Shown: piece by piece, positions 63,288 through 64,000 of the stretch
Layout: each line of letters starts with the position of its first letter
How positions within the stretch are numbered: the stretch's first letter is position 1
Assembly (NCBI RefSeq): GCF_024749165.1
Contig: NZ_CP087190.1
Coordinates: forward strand, 1,448,001-1,512,000
DNA: 64,000 nt
Direction of reading: 5' to 3'
From: Pseudomonas sp. B21-023
Lineage (GTDB): Bacteria; Pseudomonadota; Gammaproteobacteria; Pseudomonadales; Pseudomonadaceae
Program-made: the position numbers and the translations under genes
The notes under the pieces: generated by a model
Told to the model about the DNA's origin: nothing
Database searches by the model: none
Seen by the model: the letters and a program-made list of their open reading frames with translations, nothing else

Positions 63288-63622
63288 CCGAAGCTCCTTT
63301 GGTGGGTGCCTTGCATTCGTTGTTATGAACGGAAGCGGTGCTTGCGACCCCTTGGTCTAGGTCAGCAAACCTTGCGCCAAGGTAGGCCTGTTGCGTGACA
63401 GTTTGATGTAAGGGGCGGGGCGGGTGGCAGGCCCAAGGCCCTGGAACTACAGCGTAGACCAGATCGAAAGCCTTGATTCGCGTGGGCTGGCGCGGATCTG
63501 GCATATCTGGCAAGTGCCCTGCGGCGCCTGTGTCACAGGATGTTCATCAGCCGTGCCTAGGCTTGCACTACGCTCCAACTGCCCCGTTTCGGGGCTGGAC
63601 TAGTCCAGATAGGTAACCTTTG
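63288..63622. other. 335-nt divergent regulatory region
   Basis: This gap separates the binding-protein gene and the GntR/UTRA gene. It holds a perfect 14-bp palindrome, ctggactagtccag (63595-63608), preceded by a gcccc-gtttc-ggggc hairpin (63581-63595), and a related ttggtctaggtcag at 63353-63366 near the binding-protein promoter. A further tagaccag is at 63455-63462. I see no coding frame here. Confidence 0.65.
63595..63608. promoter_or_regulatory. Candidate operator of the GntR/UTRA regulator
   Basis: ctggactagtccag is a perfect 14-bp palindrome 14 nt before the regulator's ATG. Its relation to tggtcta at 63354 suggests a shared site in both divergent promoters. Confidence 0.6.
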
Positions 63623-64000
63623 ATGCAAGCGACGCCACCGCGCGCGGTAACAGCCATCTGCCACGCGCTGCAGGAGCAGATCGAACACGGCTTGCTGGCG
63701 CCCGGCGGCAAGCTGCCGGCCGAGCGCAGGCTCAGCGAGGTGTTCGACACCACGCGTATCACGCTGCGCGAGGCCCTGGTGCAGCTCGAGGCCATGGGCC
63801 TGATCTACCGCGAAGAGCGGCGCGGCTGGTTCGTCGCGCCCGAGCGTCTGACCTACGACCTGATCGAGCGCAGCCACTTCCATGCGATGGTGCGAGACCA
63901 GGGGCGCGAGCCGCGTACGCAGCTGCTGTCGGCGCGGCTGCAGCCGGCTTCGGCGGCGATCTGCGCGCGCCTGCGGCTGCCGGCGCTGTCCAGCGTGGTG
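63623..64000 (+). CDS. GntR/HutC-family (UTRA) transcriptional regulator, 3' end cut
   Basis: The first 126 codons are in the window. Residues 5-70 form the GntR winged HTH (ICHALQEQIEHG, LPAERRLSEVFDTTRITLREAL and the wing LIYREERRGWFV). From about 80 the UTRA ligand-binding domain begins (YDLIERSHFHAM, then a Ser/Ala-rich linker). HutC/PhnF-type regulators sense small molecules such as phosphonates, histidine derivatives or sugars. It is divergent from the ABC/phosphatase operon, its likely target. The ATG at 63623 follows a TAACCTTTG, a weak ribosome site. Confidence 0.88.
   Translation, partial: MQATPPRAVTAICHALQEQIEHGLLAPGGKLPAERRLSEVFDTTRITLREALVQLEAMGLIYREERRGWFVAPERLTYDLIERSHFHAMVRDQGREPRTQLLSARLQPASAAICARLRLPALSSVV

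Overview
The window is a 64 kb stretch of Pseudomonas chromosome, most likely from the P. putida group. This rests on high GC content, the gene order ldhA-gacS-two-component pair-cysM-rlmD-relA-mazG, and many REP/BIME hairpins built on the core cgcggggcaagcccgctccc or its sister core cgccggcaagccggctccca. That gene order is familiar from Pseudomonas genomes. No tRNA, rRNA, CRISPR array, insertion sequence with a transposase, or prophage was seen. The window is cut inside sprT at the left end and inside a GntR/UTRA regulator gene at the right end.

Layout. 1-7 kb: housekeeping genes (sprT, Yip1-family protein, ttcA, tag-like glycosylase, DUF2069, wrbA, arsC, TlpA-like lipoprotein, META-domain lipoprotein, a four-cysteine protein) and ldhA. 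A 163-bp whole-length palindrome (5820-5982) abuts the ldhA stop codon. 7-12 kb: gacS (minus strand) and a plus-strand OmpR/histidine-kinase pair. 12-18.4 kb: cysM, rlmD, relA, mazG and DUF2058, all plus strand. 18.4-26.9 kb: small conserved proteins, purM-purN, DUF2066/AI-2E transporter, hda, two NlpC/P60 lipoproteins and an uncharacterised protein.

26.9-36.1 kb: an almost gap-free operon for late cobalamin synthesis (cobO, cobB, bluB, cobD/cbiB, cobC, cobQ, cobP, cobT, alpha-ribazole phosphatase, cobS). A sigma-70 promoter and a cobalamin riboswitch precede it. The encoded steps are cobyrinate amidation, adenosylation, aminopropanol arm attachment, DMB synthesis and activation, and final assembly. 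The corrin-ring genes are not in the window.

36-44.5 kb: accessory genes, including a secreted GH5 glycosidase, a MarR regulator with an MFS pump and matching palindromic operators, a 40-aa membrane peptide, a periplasmic glutathione peroxidase, DUF2798, a LysR regulator, a FadL-type porin and two unrecognised proteins. These are followed by a gene-free island of about 0.94 kb with DnaA-box-like and palindromic motifs.

44.5-58 kb: Sel1-like protein, rmuC, a giant symporter-kinase hybrid (MxtR/CrbS type), MFS, SLAC1/TehA-type channel, LemA plus a membrane partner, an LplT-PlsC fusion, gdx/sugE under a guanidine-II riboswitch, and a BASS-family symporter. 58-64 kb: an ABC importer operon containing a phosphodiesterase-like enzyme and a HAD phosphatase, opposite a GntR/UTRA regulator. 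It looks like an uptake-and-dephosphorylation system for an unknown phosphorylated compound.
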